This document shows positions 27,724-38,600 of a stretch of 64,000 nucleotides of DNA, piece after piece. The notes beneath the pieces were generated by a model. The model had not been told where the DNA came from. It did no database searches and worked only from the letters and a program-made list of their open reading frames with translations. Origin of the DNA: BMS3ABIN04 sp964553325 (GTDB lineage Bacteria > Bacteroidota > Ignavibacteria > Ignavibacteriales > Melioribacteraceae); NCBI GenBank assembly GCA_964553325.1, contig CAZKKI010000025.1, forward strand, positions 29,307-93,306. Direction: 5' to 3'. Position 1 is the stretch's first letter, and every line of letters begins with the position of its first letter. The position numbers and the translations under genes are program-made.

Positions 27724-30111
27724 TCAACGTATCAAATTCATCTTAATTGCCAAAGATTTTTTACCTGATCGCAAAACACAAAAATATACCCCGGACGGAA
27801 GATTATTTGTCCTCCATTTTACTTTGTGGGTTCCCGCTTCTAAGTTACCTTTCATTAGCAACTCTATTTTATTACCTAAAACATTATAAACAACCAACTC
27901 TACATTCATTTTATTCGGTAAAGAAAATTCAATTATCGTATCCGGATTAAAAGGATTGGGATAATTGTAATAAAGATTAAAATTCAATTCCGGCATGTTA
28001 TCTTCGATATTGTCGATTGCTTCGAATCCTATCGCGTTCAACATCTGTTGAATTTCCGGATTGCCCATAAATAAATTCCAAATCAAGCTTGATCTGAAAT
28101 TTTCAATCATAATTATAATAGGAGCTTGATCGATTGCTAAATAACTTTCTGCCGTCCAATTCAAAGTGGGGTTAAAAGCATCTTTAAACCCGTAACTTCC
28201 CCAAAGGGTTTCACCATAATTATCATAGAAATTTTTTAAAGCCTTCATCGATTCATCCGGTGTATATGGGAATGACGATAACGCTGCGGTAGGAGTAATT
28301 GTACCGTTATCATTATACATCGGTGAATGAACGGAATAACCAGCGTATGGATCGTCACTTGCTGTTAATCCCCAAGTAGCTTCACCATAACCGTCATATC
28401 CTTTAGGATTATCAATCGCATATTTTATATGAACCGCTGCCACATTTTTGGCATGATTGAAATAATCAGTGTATTTATCTCTTTTATTTCTCGGATCGAA
28501 ACCTAAAAAAGAATAATGCATAAAAAAGAGGGGTCCGCCAAAATCCGGGCCTATATCCAATTTAATACCGTAAAAGCTTTTTCCATTTACATAACCATTA
28601 CTTATCCAACCTGTTTCATATAATGTTGGCGGTACTGAATGAGACGGAGAAGCTATCGCAAGAAGATATGTAATCATCGCTTCGTTATAACCTTGCACAG
28701 GTAAATCTATTTGCCAATTATAATCCGGAGACCAATGCCAGTATAAAACCGAACCATTTTCCGTTCTTTGATACCAATCCCATTCAACTTCCTCCCAAAG
28801 TTGGGTGGACAACAAACGAATTTCATTTTCAGTATCATTATTTTCAGCAAAATAAGATCTTGCAACCAACAAACCTGCAACTAAATATGCAGTTTCAACA
28901 AGGTCTCCCCCGTTATCATATTGACTAAACGGAATAACTTTTCCAGTTTCGCCGTTTAACCAATGCGGCCAAGCTCCGTGGAAACGATCGGCATTTTTAA
29001 GAAACTTAACAATCTTTAATATACGTTCGGCTCCTTCAGTACGTGTAATAAAATTTCGTTCTATCCCAATAATAATTGCCATTATACCCATTCCCGTTCC
29101 CCCCGAAGTTACCGTATTTCCAGAACCGGAGCGTTCACGTATCAATCCGGAAACGGGATGTGCATAATCCCAAAAATATCGGAAAGTACATTCTTGCAAC
29201 ATCGACAATAATTCATCATCATTCATGTACCTCGTAGATGCTGTCACAACATTGCTTAATTCCGATTCATTACCCGAAACATCATAAGCAGAAATCCGGT
29301 ATGACGCAGTCGAATCAGTTTTGCCTATAAAATCGGTATAAAATATTTCATCCTTGCCAACGCTCCCAATCAGTTCTGGTATTCCGTTATTATTTTTATA
29401 TATGCGGTAACCGTGAAGATCATCTTCCGTATTTCTATTCCATTTAACATCAATGTGTTTGTAAAAACCTTTTGCATATAATAAATTTGGTGTTGCAGGA
29501 GGAATGGTATCCGTCTCACCAGCATTCACCATTCTAATTTCATCAATATACAAAGTGTGGTGCACATTATCGGCTGTTTGTTGACCGAAGAATACGGTTT
29601 TAATTTGTTGTAAATCCGCCGAACCAGAATTATTAAAAAAAACATCAAGTGGTATTTTTATCTTTGTCCAATTTCCTGCTGCAATATCACTGGAAAAATC
29701 CGATATTTTTTGACTTTCGGTTTTTCTGTTAGATAAATCTTCCAAATATATTTTGGGCATGTTTATCGAAGAGATATCGGTTTCCGTAAATACCCAAAAT
29801 GTTAAAGAATCCTTTATCGTCACATCATGCCCCGGCCAACCAGGTTCGGCAACAGCAATCCCCCAATCTCCTCCGGAAGTGGATACCCAACTTAATTTAA
29901 GTGAATTCGTACCGGAATATTTAATCGAATCCTCTACCGGAAATTTATCACCCACTCTTTCCAGCAAACTAGGTGAATTAACAAAACCCCAACTGGGGTC
30001 GTACGAAACCGGTGTAGGACTATCGTCAAAGAAAACAAAATCTTGTGCAAAAAATCCTTCATGTAATATACTACACGCTAAAATCAACAATAAAAAGGGC
30101 TTCATCACCAT
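27724..30111 (-). CDS. secreted GH144 family beta-glucanase with FN3 domain and T9SS tail
   Basis: 795 residues. Signal peptide about 1-22; a galactose-binding-like CBM region about 23-205; a fibronectin type III domain about 207-297 (IDVKWNRNTEDDLHGYRIY); a catalytic (alpha/alpha)6 domain about 300-705; and a type IX secretion tail from NYPNPFNPD (about 722). The catalytic domain has all the landmarks of the GH144 'glucoamylase family': FRYFWDYAHPVSGLI, DNGGDLVETAYLVAGLL, YWHWSPDYNW, GYNEAMITYLLA, GGPLFFMHYSFLG, EATWGLTASDDP and YLAIDQAPIIIMIEN. Known members are endo-beta-1,2-glucanases or sophorohydrolases. The first ATG overlaps the GH2 stop by seven bases; the ATG at 30105 (residue 3) would give a cleaner signal peptide start, MKPFLLLIL. 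Likely surface-exposed. Confidence 0.87.
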   Translation of the reverse strand: MVMKPFLLLILACSILHEGFFAQDFVFFDDSPTPVSYDPSWGFVNSPSLLERVGDKFPVEDSIKYSGTNSLKLSWVSTSGGDWGIAVAEPGWPGHDVTIKDSLTFWVFTETDISSINMPKIYLEDLSNRKTESQKISDFSSDIAAGNWTKIKIPLDVFFNNSGSADLQQIKTVFFGQQTADNVHHTLYIDEIRMVNAGETDTIPPATPNLLYAKGFYKHIDVKWNRNTEDDLHGYRIYKNNNGIPELIGSVGKDEIFYTDFIGKTDSTASYRISAYDVSGNESELSNVVTASTRYMNDDELLSMLQECTFRYFWDYAHPVSGLIRERSGSGNTVTSGGTGMGIMAIIIGIERNFITRTEGAERILKIVKFLKNADRFHGAWPHWLNGETGKVIPFSQYDNGGDLVETAYLVAGLLVARSYFAENNDTENEIRLLSTQLWEEVEWDWYQRTENGSVLYWHWSPDYNWQIDLPVQGYNEAMITYLLAIASPSHSVPPTLYETGWISNGYVNGKSFYGIKLDIGPDFGGPLFFMHYSFLGFDPRNKRDKYTDYFNHAKNVAAVHIKYAIDNPKGYDGYGEATWGLTASDDPYAGYSVHSPMYNDNGTITPTAALSSFPYTPDESMKALKNFYDNYGETLWGSYGFKDAFNPTLNWTAESYLAIDQAPIIIMIENFRSSLIWNLFMGNPEIQQMLNAIGFEAIDNIEDNMPELNFNLYYNYPNPFNPDTIIEFSLPNKMNVELVVYNVLGNKIELLMKGNLEAGTHKVKWRTNNLPSGVYFCVLRSGKKSLAIKMNLIR

Positions 30112-32171
30112 TTTACTTTATTTTTAAAAATTTCAATTTCCGCTTTATTTTCCGCAAGTACTTTTCCTACCGAGTTTAAAACAATTACCTTTAACAATGA
30201 CAATTTTCGGGCATTCGGAATTTTTATTCTAATCTCATCGCTACCAATATGAAGAACTGAATCCTTTTCTATTGTTACCCCATATATTTCAAATAACTTT
30301 TGCTTATTTACATATATTTTAATTTTTGCTTTATTAAATTGCTTTTGTAAATCATTAATTATCCATAATTCTAAAAATAAATCCGCCCCGACCTGATACC
30401 GTTTTTTTTTCAAACCAATTGAAATATAAACTGATTTAAATACTCGTTGTAATGCGAAAAATCCCTTTTTTTTAACGCCGAAATAATCAATAACCGACCA
30501 TGATATAGATTCCCAGCTATCAATAAACATAAATTGAAAAATTCCGGTTACTCCGTTCCATTTTTTTCTTCTGTAATAGTTGACTGCTTTTTCAATAAGT
30601 TCGGCTTGGTAATTTTGAGACAAATCAATAAATTCCTTCACATCTTTACCAATCGATACACCTGCTACATTGAAAGTTTGTTCGTATTGAAAATTATGGT
30701 ATTCCCATTTTTCCCAGTTCGGTCTTTTTATATCTTCGATTGACAATATTCTTTTCAACGATTTATACCCGGGGACCGCTTGAGCACCGAATTCGGTAAC
30801 CAAAGGTCCCATTGGTGTAGCAATATAATTATCCGCTTTTCCCCAATACCATCCTTCGTATGCATGTTCTTCATAATTTGAAGCGATCCTTATAATTCTT
30901 GTATTGTCTTCTTCATGCACGGCCGAAGATAAGTAACGATCAAGAGTTTCAATTTGTTTTCCGGGTTCGTTGTGGCAACACCAAAATACTATTGAAGGAT
31001 GATTGTAAAGTTGATTTACCATCTCCTTGATTTGCTTTATAGCATTCGCTTTGAATTTCGTCGTTTCTTCGTAAGTCCATTGCAAAGCAAAATCTTGCCA
31101 TACCAAAATTCCCGATTTATCAAAAGCTTCGTAAAGCTCACTTCTATTAACATGAGCATGAACTCGAACAATGTTCACATTCGCTTCCAGCAATAGCGAA
31201 ACAAGATTAGCAATTTTATGTTCCGTAAGATTACTTAAAAACTGTTCGGGTATAATGTTCGTCCCACGTAAAAACAGTCTTTTATTATTTATAATAAACT
31301 CGCCATTTTCATTTAATTTTATCTCGCGAATTCCATATAGAATTGTTTTTTCGTTAAAATATTCCGATGATACTTTTATAACCGTGATGGTTGGATTTCC
31401 CAATTCGTACGGATACCAAAGTTCAGGATTAGCTATTGAAATAAATGTTGTAGCGCTACCACAACCCGGCATGAAAAATATTTTGGAAAGAAATGTTTTT
31501 AATTTTCGATTCTTTGACTTCACAGAAATTTTTGCCAAGACCAAAGTTTGGGAATCTAACCGGGATTTGTAATTTAATACAATTTTTAATTCCGCTTTAT
31601 TCCCGATAATTTTCGAAGATATTTTAATTTCCTCGATAATTATTTTCTTTTCAAAATGTAACTCAACATTGTTCCAAATACCTCCTGTATTTTTGTCCTG
31701 CCCATATTTTTCATTCCAACCTCCCGGTCTGCAATCGTGATGATTAAATATTCCTTTTATCAGTTGCTTTTTATGTGGCCAAACTTTACCCGGTTCTTCC
31801 TTTGGAGACGTGACTTTTACAACTAAAATATTATATTTTGAATTATTTATTTTTGAATCTTCTATAATAAAATCAAAATTTTGAAAATAACCTTCATGCG
31901 AACCTAAATAATTCCAGTTAAACCATACATCCGCAAAATAATCAACACCAAAAAACACTAAACGTTTCAAGCCTTTGTTAGACGGAATTTTAATTTTTCT
32001 TATATACCAAAGAGTACCGGAAAAATTGGCTAATCCACCGGCATTCCAATTCGACGGGACTTTAATTGAACAGGATATTCTATTTTGTGCAACGATTTCT
32101 CTAACATAATCTATAGTAAACTTCGATTCCCTATCGATTATGCAGTTCCACTTTCCGTTTAGACTAATCAT
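30105..32171 (-). CDS. GH2 family beta-glycosidase, cytoplasmic
   Basis: 688 residues without a signal peptide. The GH2 N-terminal sugar-binding sandwich (SLNGKWNCIID; VPSNWNAGG) is followed by an Ig-like domain and a TIM barrel. The acid/base glutamate is E402 in FWCCHNEPG, and the nucleophile is very likely E460 in VTEFGAQAVPG. It is shorter than LacZ because it lacks the C-terminal domains. It should act on short imported oligosaccharides next to the GH94 phosphorylase encoded six bases upstream. In Firmicutes beta-1,2-glucan clusters a GH3 beta-glucosidase holds this place, so a beta-glucosidase role is inferred; beta-mannosidase or beta-galactosidase activity cannot be excluded. Confidence 0.85.
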   Translation of the reverse strand: MISLNGKWNCIIDRESKFTIDYVREIVAQNRISCSIKVPSNWNAGGLANFSGTLWYIRKIKIPSNKGLKRLVFFGVDYFADVWFNWNYLGSHEGYFQNFDFIIEDSKINNSKYNILVVKVTSPKEEPGKVWPHKKQLIKGIFNHHDCRPGGWNEKYGQDKNTGGIWNNVELHFEKKIIIEEIKISSKIIGNKAELKIVLNYKSRLDSQTLVLAKISVKSKNRKLKTFLSKIFFMPGCGSATTFISIANPELWYPYELGNPTITVIKVSSEYFNEKTILYGIREIKLNENGEFIINNKRLFLRGTNIIPEQFLSNLTEHKIANLVSLLLEANVNIVRVHAHVNRSELYEAFDKSGILVWQDFALQWTYEETTKFKANAIKQIKEMVNQLYNHPSIVFWCCHNEPGKQIETLDRYLSSAVHEEDNTRIIRIASNYEEHAYEGWYWGKADNYIATPMGPLVTEFGAQAVPGYKSLKRILSIEDIKRPNWEKWEYHNFQYEQTFNVAGVSIGKDVKEFIDLSQNYQAELIEKAVNYYRRKKWNGVTGIFQFMFIDSWESISWSVIDYFGVKKKGFFALQRVFKSVYISIGLKKKRYQVGADLFLELWIINDLQKQFNKAKIKIYVNKQKLFEIYGVTIEKDSVLHIGSDEIRIKIPNARKLSLLKVIVLNSVGKVLAENKAEIEIFKNKVKW

Positions 32172-32177
32172 TAAAAA

Positions 32178-34553
32178 TCACTTTATAGTAGCAATTATGT
32201 TTAATGTTTTTTTATCCGATTCAAAAACCATGTTACCTTCTACTTTTTCTCCGTCAATTTCCAATTCAATATTACCCGAGCTTAACTTATACGGGTTGTT
32301 AACGGTAATATAAAACTCGGTACCTCGGTACATCCTTTTGATTTTAAATTTTTCCCAATCCGAAGGAATATGCGGATCAATTATTAAACCCTTTTTTGTT
32401 GCTCGGATTCCTAGTATCCAATCCACTATAACTTTTTGATACCATGCCGCCGAACCCGTGTACCACGTCCAACCGGCCATTCCATAGTTTGGAGAATCGG
32501 GGCCATCCACATTTCCTGGTAAAACAAAAGGTTCCGCCATATATTCTTCCGGCTTCATTCCAGAATATACAGGATTCATTTTCTTGCAGATCTCATAAGC
32601 CACTTTATCCTCTCCGAGTTTTGCAAAAGCCCATATCGACCAGGCAGAAGCATGAGAATAAACTCCGCCGTTTTCTCTACGACCCGCAGCATATCTTGTA
32701 AGGTAACCTATATACTCATCGGGTTGTGTGTAAGCGGGTTGAAGCAATAAACAACCATTTTTACCTAACAATTTCGAAACTACCGAGTTCATTGCAATTT
32801 TTTCTTTTGAACTCTCAGAAATCCCACTGATTACAGCCCATGTTTGCGGATTCAAATAAATCTTACCTTCCGTCGATTCTTTGCTGCCTATTTTCTCACC
32901 TGAATCTTTGGTTGCTCGTAAAAACCAACTCCCGTCCCAAGAATGTTCGGCAAATGCATTTTTCAATTTTTCCGCACTGTCCATATAACGTGCTGCACAG
33001 TTAACTTCTCCAATGCTTCTGCATACAGCTGCGAATTCATTTAAAATTTTGTAAAGAAATTCAGCTAACCAAAACGATTCGCCTTTCATTTCAAGTCCTA
33101 CCGCACTCATTCCATCGTTCCAATCCCCTGCTCCAATTAAAGGTAAACCTCTTTTGCTAAACCTACTCAACACTTTATCAATTGCCAATTTACAATGCTC
33201 CAATATCGAAGCTTTTTTCTCTTCATTATAAAACGGTTCTTCTTCCGTTAATATTTCGTAATCATTAGTTTCTAATAAATACTGAACAACAATAAAGGGT
33301 AACCATAACAAATCGTCCGTCATGTTGGTTTTAAGTCCCGTCTCCGTGATCGGATGCCACCAGTGAAGAACCTCCCCGCCGGAAAATTGATGACGGGCAT
33401 GAAGTTTAATTTGTTTCTTAGTAAATACAGGATCAATCGGCAGAAAAACGAGACTGTCTTGCAATTGATCGCGAAAACCGAACGCACCGCTTTGTTGATA
33501 GTAAGCAGTTCTTCCCCACAATCTACCCGAAATTGCCTGATAACGCGACCACACATTAACTATATAATTCAAGGCTTCGTCCGGTGTTTCAATCACAAGC
33601 GTGCCGAGCAAGGAATCCCATTTCTCTTTTACTGAAGCTAGTGAATTGTCGATAACGCCGAAAGATTTATATTTATTAATAGTTTCCAGCACTTCTATTT
33701 TCGATTTTTTCAAACCCAAGAAAAAATTAAACCTTTCGGTTTTTTTCGGGGGGAGTATAAAATCAACTTTCAGCGAAGCAATAGCATCGTTAAACTTTCC
33801 CGTACTTTCAGTTAATTTTCCAACCGTAACGGCTTCGGGTTTTTCCAGACTTCCGTATTTACCTAAAAAGTTTTCTTTATCTCCTTCATATGAAGAGATT
33901 AATTTATTGCAAGCGAAAAAACCAATATAGTCGTATTCGATATTCCAATGTCCTCTTTCACCTAGCGGAATATCCCATAATCTTTTAGTTGCAAATAACC
34001 CATTGATTTTCTCGTTGTATTCAGTTTCCAAAAATTGTTTATGAAATTCCCTATGGTAATCAGCCGAAGAACCAAGCACCCATTCAAAATAAGTAAACAC
34101 GGATAAGTTAACTTTTTCGGAATTGTTATTTTTAATTTTAATATCCCAAATTTCAATTGTATCATCAAACGGTACAAATAAAATTAGTTCCGCTCTTATT
34201 CCCTTAAATTCCGAAATAAATTTTGTATAACCGGTTCCGTATCTACATTCGTATTTATCAAGATCGGTTTTAACCGGTTGCCAGGTAGGACTCCATAGTT
34301 CCCCCGTATCATTATTTTTCAAATAAATATACTTACCCCATTCGTCTTTTATTAAATCTTGGTGCCATCTGGTAATTCTGTTAAATTCGGAATGTTCCAG
34401 CCAACTGAATCCGCCTCCCGTTTGAGAAACAACCATTCCGTAATTTCCGTTTGATATAACATTTACCCAAGGTTTAGGTGTCAACGGAGTTTTTATTACA
34501 AATTCTTTTCCGTTGTTTTCAAAATATCCGAATTTCGTTTCAAATTTTTTCAT
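32178..34553 (-). CDS. GH94 glycoside phosphorylase (cellobiose-phosphorylase-like)
   Basis: 791 residues, no signal peptide, in the size range of cellobiose and cellobionate phosphorylases. N-terminal GH94 motifs: NVISNGNYGMVVSQTGGGFS and GELWSPTWQPVK. Catalytic barrel: QQSGAFGFRDQLQDSL (near residue 353) and GAGDWNDGM, whose last Asp (about D480) corresponds to the catalytic acid of the family. C-terminal motifs: YGMAGWTWYTGSAAWYQ and ILGIRATKKGLIIDP. GH94 enzymes split beta-linked glucosides with phosphate, giving alpha-glucose-1-phosphate and saving ATP. Beside GH144 enzymes a sophorose-type substrate is plausible, but characterised 1,2-beta-oligoglucan phosphorylases are over 1000 residues, so cellobiose, laminaribiose or another disaccharide remains open. 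Confidence 0.87.
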   Translation of the reverse strand: MKKFETKFGYFENNGKEFVIKTPLTPKPWVNVISNGNYGMVVSQTGGGFSWLEHSEFNRITRWHQDLIKDEWGKYIYLKNNDTGELWSPTWQPVKTDLDKYECRYGTGYTKFISEFKGIRAELILFVPFDDTIEIWDIKIKNNNSEKVNLSVFTYFEWVLGSSADYHREFHKQFLETEYNEKINGLFATKRLWDIPLGERGHWNIEYDYIGFFACNKLISSYEGDKENFLGKYGSLEKPEAVTVGKLTESTGKFNDAIASLKVDFILPPKKTERFNFFLGLKKSKIEVLETINKYKSFGVIDNSLASVKEKWDSLLGTLVIETPDEALNYIVNVWSRYQAISGRLWGRTAYYQQSGAFGFRDQLQDSLVFLPIDPVFTKKQIKLHARHQFSGGEVLHWWHPITETGLKTNMTDDLLWLPFIVVQYLLETNDYEILTEEEPFYNEEKKASILEHCKLAIDKVLSRFSKRGLPLIGAGDWNDGMSAVGLEMKGESFWLAEFLYKILNEFAAVCRSIGEVNCAARYMDSAEKLKNAFAEHSWDGSWFLRATKDSGEKIGSKESTEGKIYLNPQTWAVISGISESSKEKIAMNSVVSKLLGKNGCLLLQPAYTQPDEYIGYLTRYAAGRRENGGVYSHASAWSIWAFAKLGEDKVAYEICKKMNPVYSGMKPEEYMAEPFVLPGNVDGPDSPNYGMAGWTWYTGSAAWYQKVIVDWILGIRATKKGLIIDPHIPSDWEKFKIKRMYRGTEFYITVNNPYKLSSGNIELEIDGEKVEGNMVFESDKKTLNIIATIK

Positions 34554-34582
34554 TAACTTGTAATATTTTATAATTAAACTTG

Positions 34583-35593
34583 TTAAAAACCTACTTCAAC
34601 CGATATTTTATGCACTTCTTTTAACCGTCCGAAGTCGGAATACGAATAATCAACTTTCATAGGGATAAAGTCGGTTATATAGTAAAGCAAACCCACACCG
34701 GCCGTTAATCCTTCTTCGGAATCAATTTTAAATAAAGATTTATACCCAGACCGGAGAAAAATCGTTTTTCTAAAAGAATATTCAATCCCCACATTAACGT
34801 ATTCATTGTAATCATTAGGATGGACAGCATCGGCACTAATTACGATATTATTAATTTCGCTTTTTAGTATTCGATAAGCGAGACCTACCCGAAAAGTTAA
34901 CGGCAAGTCCCAGCTATCCATTTTTATTTCGGAAAATATTTTATCGTTATTACCATGTTTAAATGGATCAAACGAATAGTAAATGAAATTGTCTTCACCT
35001 TCATATTTTATTTTCGAACCCACATTAGTAATTGACATTCCGAGCGATAATCCTTCAACCGGGGTTAAATAAAAAATTCCGACATCCAAAGCGAACGCCG
35101 AAGCGTTCATATGCCAAATGTTTTGCAAAATATATTTAGCTGTAAAGCCTACACTAAAATCATTCGTTAAATTGAAAGCGTATGATATTCCCAAAGCCAT
35201 ATCGGAAACGGAAAAATATTCCCCTGTTCCTTCTTGATAAAATTCATTGGTTACTTGCATATCGTCCATCGTTAACGAAGTATAATTTAATGCCAACGAA
35301 TGTCCATTCATAAGTTTGACTATTATGCCAGCGAAATTATGAGATGTTTCGGCCAACCAATAAGTGTGACTAAAAAGCGCCGAGTTGTTTTCAAGTCTGG
35401 ATATCACGGCCGGGTTCCAGTAAATAGCCGATGCATCGTTGGATACGGCAACGAAAGCACTTCCCATTCCTTCGGCTCTTGCACCTACTCCAATTTTTAA
35501 AAATTGTCCCGCACTGCTACCAGCATACGTTTGCGGAAAAATATTTTCGAAAAATCCCGCCAATACAAATAACAACGCAAATATAATCCTCAT
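34583..35593 (-). CDS. PorV/PorQ-family outer-membrane beta-barrel protein
   Basis: 336 residues with a signal peptide (about 1-21). The mature start, SSAGQFLKIGVGARAEGMGS, followed by VSNDASAIYWNPAVISRL, is the signature of the PorV/PorQ family (FadL-like barrels of Bacteroidota and Ignavibacteria). Alternating hydrophobic strands fill the rest, ending in an aromatic-rich beta signal region (ISVEVGF). In type IX secretion PorV shuttles cargo from the translocon to the attachment complex. Members in substrate loci may instead serve one set of cargo, here the T9SS-tailed enzymes of the same operon. It lies 12 bases after the 1046-residue gene. Family firm, role inferred. Confidence 0.83.
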   Translation of the reverse strand: MRIIFALLFVLAGFFENIFPQTYAGSSAGQFLKIGVGARAEGMGSAFVAVSNDASAIYWNPAVISRLENNSALFSHTYWLAETSHNFAGIIVKLMNGHSLALNYTSLTMDDMQVTNEFYQEGTGEYFSVSDMALGISYAFNLTNDFSVGFTAKYILQNIWHMNASAFALDVGIFYLTPVEGLSLGMSITNVGSKIKYEGEDNFIYYSFDPFKHGNNDKIFSEIKMDSWDLPLTFRVGLAYRILKSEINNIVISADAVHPNDYNEYVNVGIEYSFRKTIFLRSGYKSLFKIDSEEGLTAGVGLLYYITDFIPMKVDYSYSDFGRLKEVHKISVEVGF

Positions 35594-35605
35594 AATTGTT
35601 TCCGC

Positions 35606-38600
35606 TTACTTTACAATAGCAAATTTGCCGATCTTTTCTCCGACAGCCGGCGCTTTCAAATGATATACGTAAACTCCGGGTGCTACGTCCAAACCTTTTT
35701 TCGATTTCATATCCCAATAAATTTTTCCATCAAGTAACGTTGAGTTGTGATGTAATGTTCTAACGTGATCTCCACTTATTGTATAAATTCTGATTGTAGC
35801 CTCCGGTGGTAAATGAGTAAAATAAATTCTTCTTTCACCTCTCCCAGAGGACGTCAACCGTTGCGGTTCCCATCTCGCTGCGCCTACATACGGATTCGGA
35901 ACTACTTTAACTTTATCCAAATCACTTTTAGCCTTTCGGTAATCCGTTTTTTGCTCGATTGTATAGAATGTATATTTATCAAGAGAAGTGAAAGGTGTTT
36001 TTATCTTTAAATATGCAATATCACCAGCAACAGGGTTAATTATTTTTTCATTTGGAGTAGCAACAAATGAGAACTTCCAAATCCTTTTCCACAAACCGTC
36101 AATCTCTTTCCAAATTTCGATATAATCGCCGATTGTCAATTTATGATCAATATTATCTTGAGGTTCCCACAAGTAATATCTGACTTTCCGGTTGTTGTAA
36201 ATATCCCATATCTGAAAATTAGTTTCGTTTCTGTAACCGTACAGCCAAGATGAATCCGGTTGTCCTACACGAATTTCATAACTTACAGGATATTCGCTGC
36301 TTACCATCTCAACGTCATACAATTTTTTCCCGAGTATTATCGCATTGCTATTCCCTTTTATCCAACCGGAATGACTGTAATCATATTCTATGCTGTCATC
36401 CAATACAAATAATCTAATTCCATCAAACAATTCGTTAAAATCTTCACCGTGCGTATAATAAGATTTATCTATAACTAAACTTGTATCTCCATTCGTAATT
36501 TCAAAAACCGAGTAAAATGTTGAGTCTGTAACAGAATTATCAAACACAAGCATGTATTCTTTATTTCCGACTAATGTAGGATCGACTATTTGAGTATAAA
36601 TTGTTCCAGTCGCATGACCTGCTATGTGATAAAGAGTATCTAATCCTTGAGGGGCAACATAACCCGCCGTAACCGTTCCGGGTGTAACTTCAACCGTATT
36701 TACATCGAGTGAAACATTACCCGCTAAATCCCTAACAACAACTTTTGTACATTCCGAAGGATACAATCCTATTTTTGCATTTCCTCTGTCGTAAGAAACT
36801 ACGGCATAATAGTAAGTCTGACCGTTAATTACATCGGTGTCCGTCCACGTATGTTTTAATCCCTTATTATCTCCTAAATAATATTTCGTTCCTTGATAAT
36901 CTAAACTAAAAAATCCATATACGTCGTTAACAATATCGAATTGAGCAATGGGTTTAAAAAACGTATTATCCCCGTAACCGTTCGTGATAGTGTAAGCGTC
37001 CAAAAATCCCGGGTCGGTGCTACGATAAATTCTATACCCTTCGAAATCATATTCTTTCAAGAACGAGTCGTAAGACTGTTCCGCCTTTGAATCCCAATAC
37101 AGCGTAACTTTTCCATCGCCCGGTACCGCTTTAACGTGCGGTTTAATCGGGGGAGAAGCAAAACGATAATTATTATCATAAATTTCCTGAACAACTTTTT
37201 TATTACGGACGATATCATTAAGGTCGTTACCGAATACCAATCCTAGTGAAAATCTTTCCGTAGCACCTGAAGGTAAAATAAACGGTCCGGAGCCGAACAG
37301 AAATGCAATATTTCCGTTTTGCAGATCAGTATCAAAATGACTGTATGATATTCTTTCCCAAATTCTGTCGTCTTCGCGGAAAGTTACTCCGGAACCGATA
37401 AAAAAAACATCGAATGCGGTAAGTCCGATTTGATCAGATTCATTTATATCCGTTTTATCAATTTCTGGTTCACCGGGTTGATGAGTATCGACCAATCCGT
37501 ATTTATTAACTGGACCTTCGGGCATTCCGGGTACGGCACCGGGAGGTTGCCAACCGGAAGTCGGTTTCCCGTCCCCTTCACCAAAATCACCAGTACCCGC
37601 CAGACCGTCGAGTCCGACATCGTCTATAGCAGGGTCCCAATTATTATTGTTATCAATACCGTCGGCTCTCGATTCATCAATTAGCTCATCAATTACTCCA
37701 TCGTTATCGTTATCAATACCATCGGCAAATTTCATTCCGATATTTAATTCTGTTTCGTCAACTATACCGTTCCCATTATCATCGAATCCATTACCGGGAA
37801 TTTCACCCGCAATCATTTCTTCCGTAATAACCGGATTTGCGTCTTCACCGTCTCCGTCATCATCTATAAAATTATTAGGATTACCCGGGCTTTCCAGAAA
37901 AGCGTAACCCGCATAACCGGTAGGACTCCAACCTCCTTCACCTATTCCGTCATGGTCCCAGCTGTATGTAATGTTATTTTCCTTATCAAAAGACGCATAA
38001 TCGTCATTCGAATCGAACTGTCCGCCAACACCGCAATCAACATACATTCCGAAAATCATTTCGTTATAATTGTATGTTCCCTCGTTAGTAATTTCATAAT
38101 GCCAAAATATCAGATCTTCGGATAAAACATTCGACCATTGGAAACCTCTAACTGCAACACTTATTCCCAATCCTCTTCGAGAATGGTCGGAAGAATCGGG
38201 ATAAAAATCGTGGGCGTCATCGGAATTATCATCCATTACAAAATAACTTTCTTGATCGGCATTAGTTCTCTTCCCGAAATAACCGTTCCAAAACCCGTTC
38301 CAGCTTTTGTCCTTATCCGGCCAACTTTCAGGCCAAGTAATCGGTTTGTCGCTCATAGCTATTGAAGATTGGTTGGGATTAAAATATCCGGGGCGGGGTT
38401 GAAATCCCCTCTCTACACCAAGCGGCGAAATATCCATATTTTCACGGTAACCGGCTTCTACCATTCGTATAATTTTTCCGGTGTTATCCTTTACCTGAGC
38501 GGCAACAACCGGTGTTATCCCATCCATATAAGAATGCCTTGAACCTTTCGGCCAGACCCCCGAAGGTTCCCGCCCCCACCAAGCGACTTCGCCGAAATTA

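Noticed and set aside
37630..37890. repetitive-looking DNA in the 1046-residue gene
   Set aside because: It comes from the aspartate/asparagine/glycine codons of the four calcium-loop-like motifs, not from a separate DNA repeat element.
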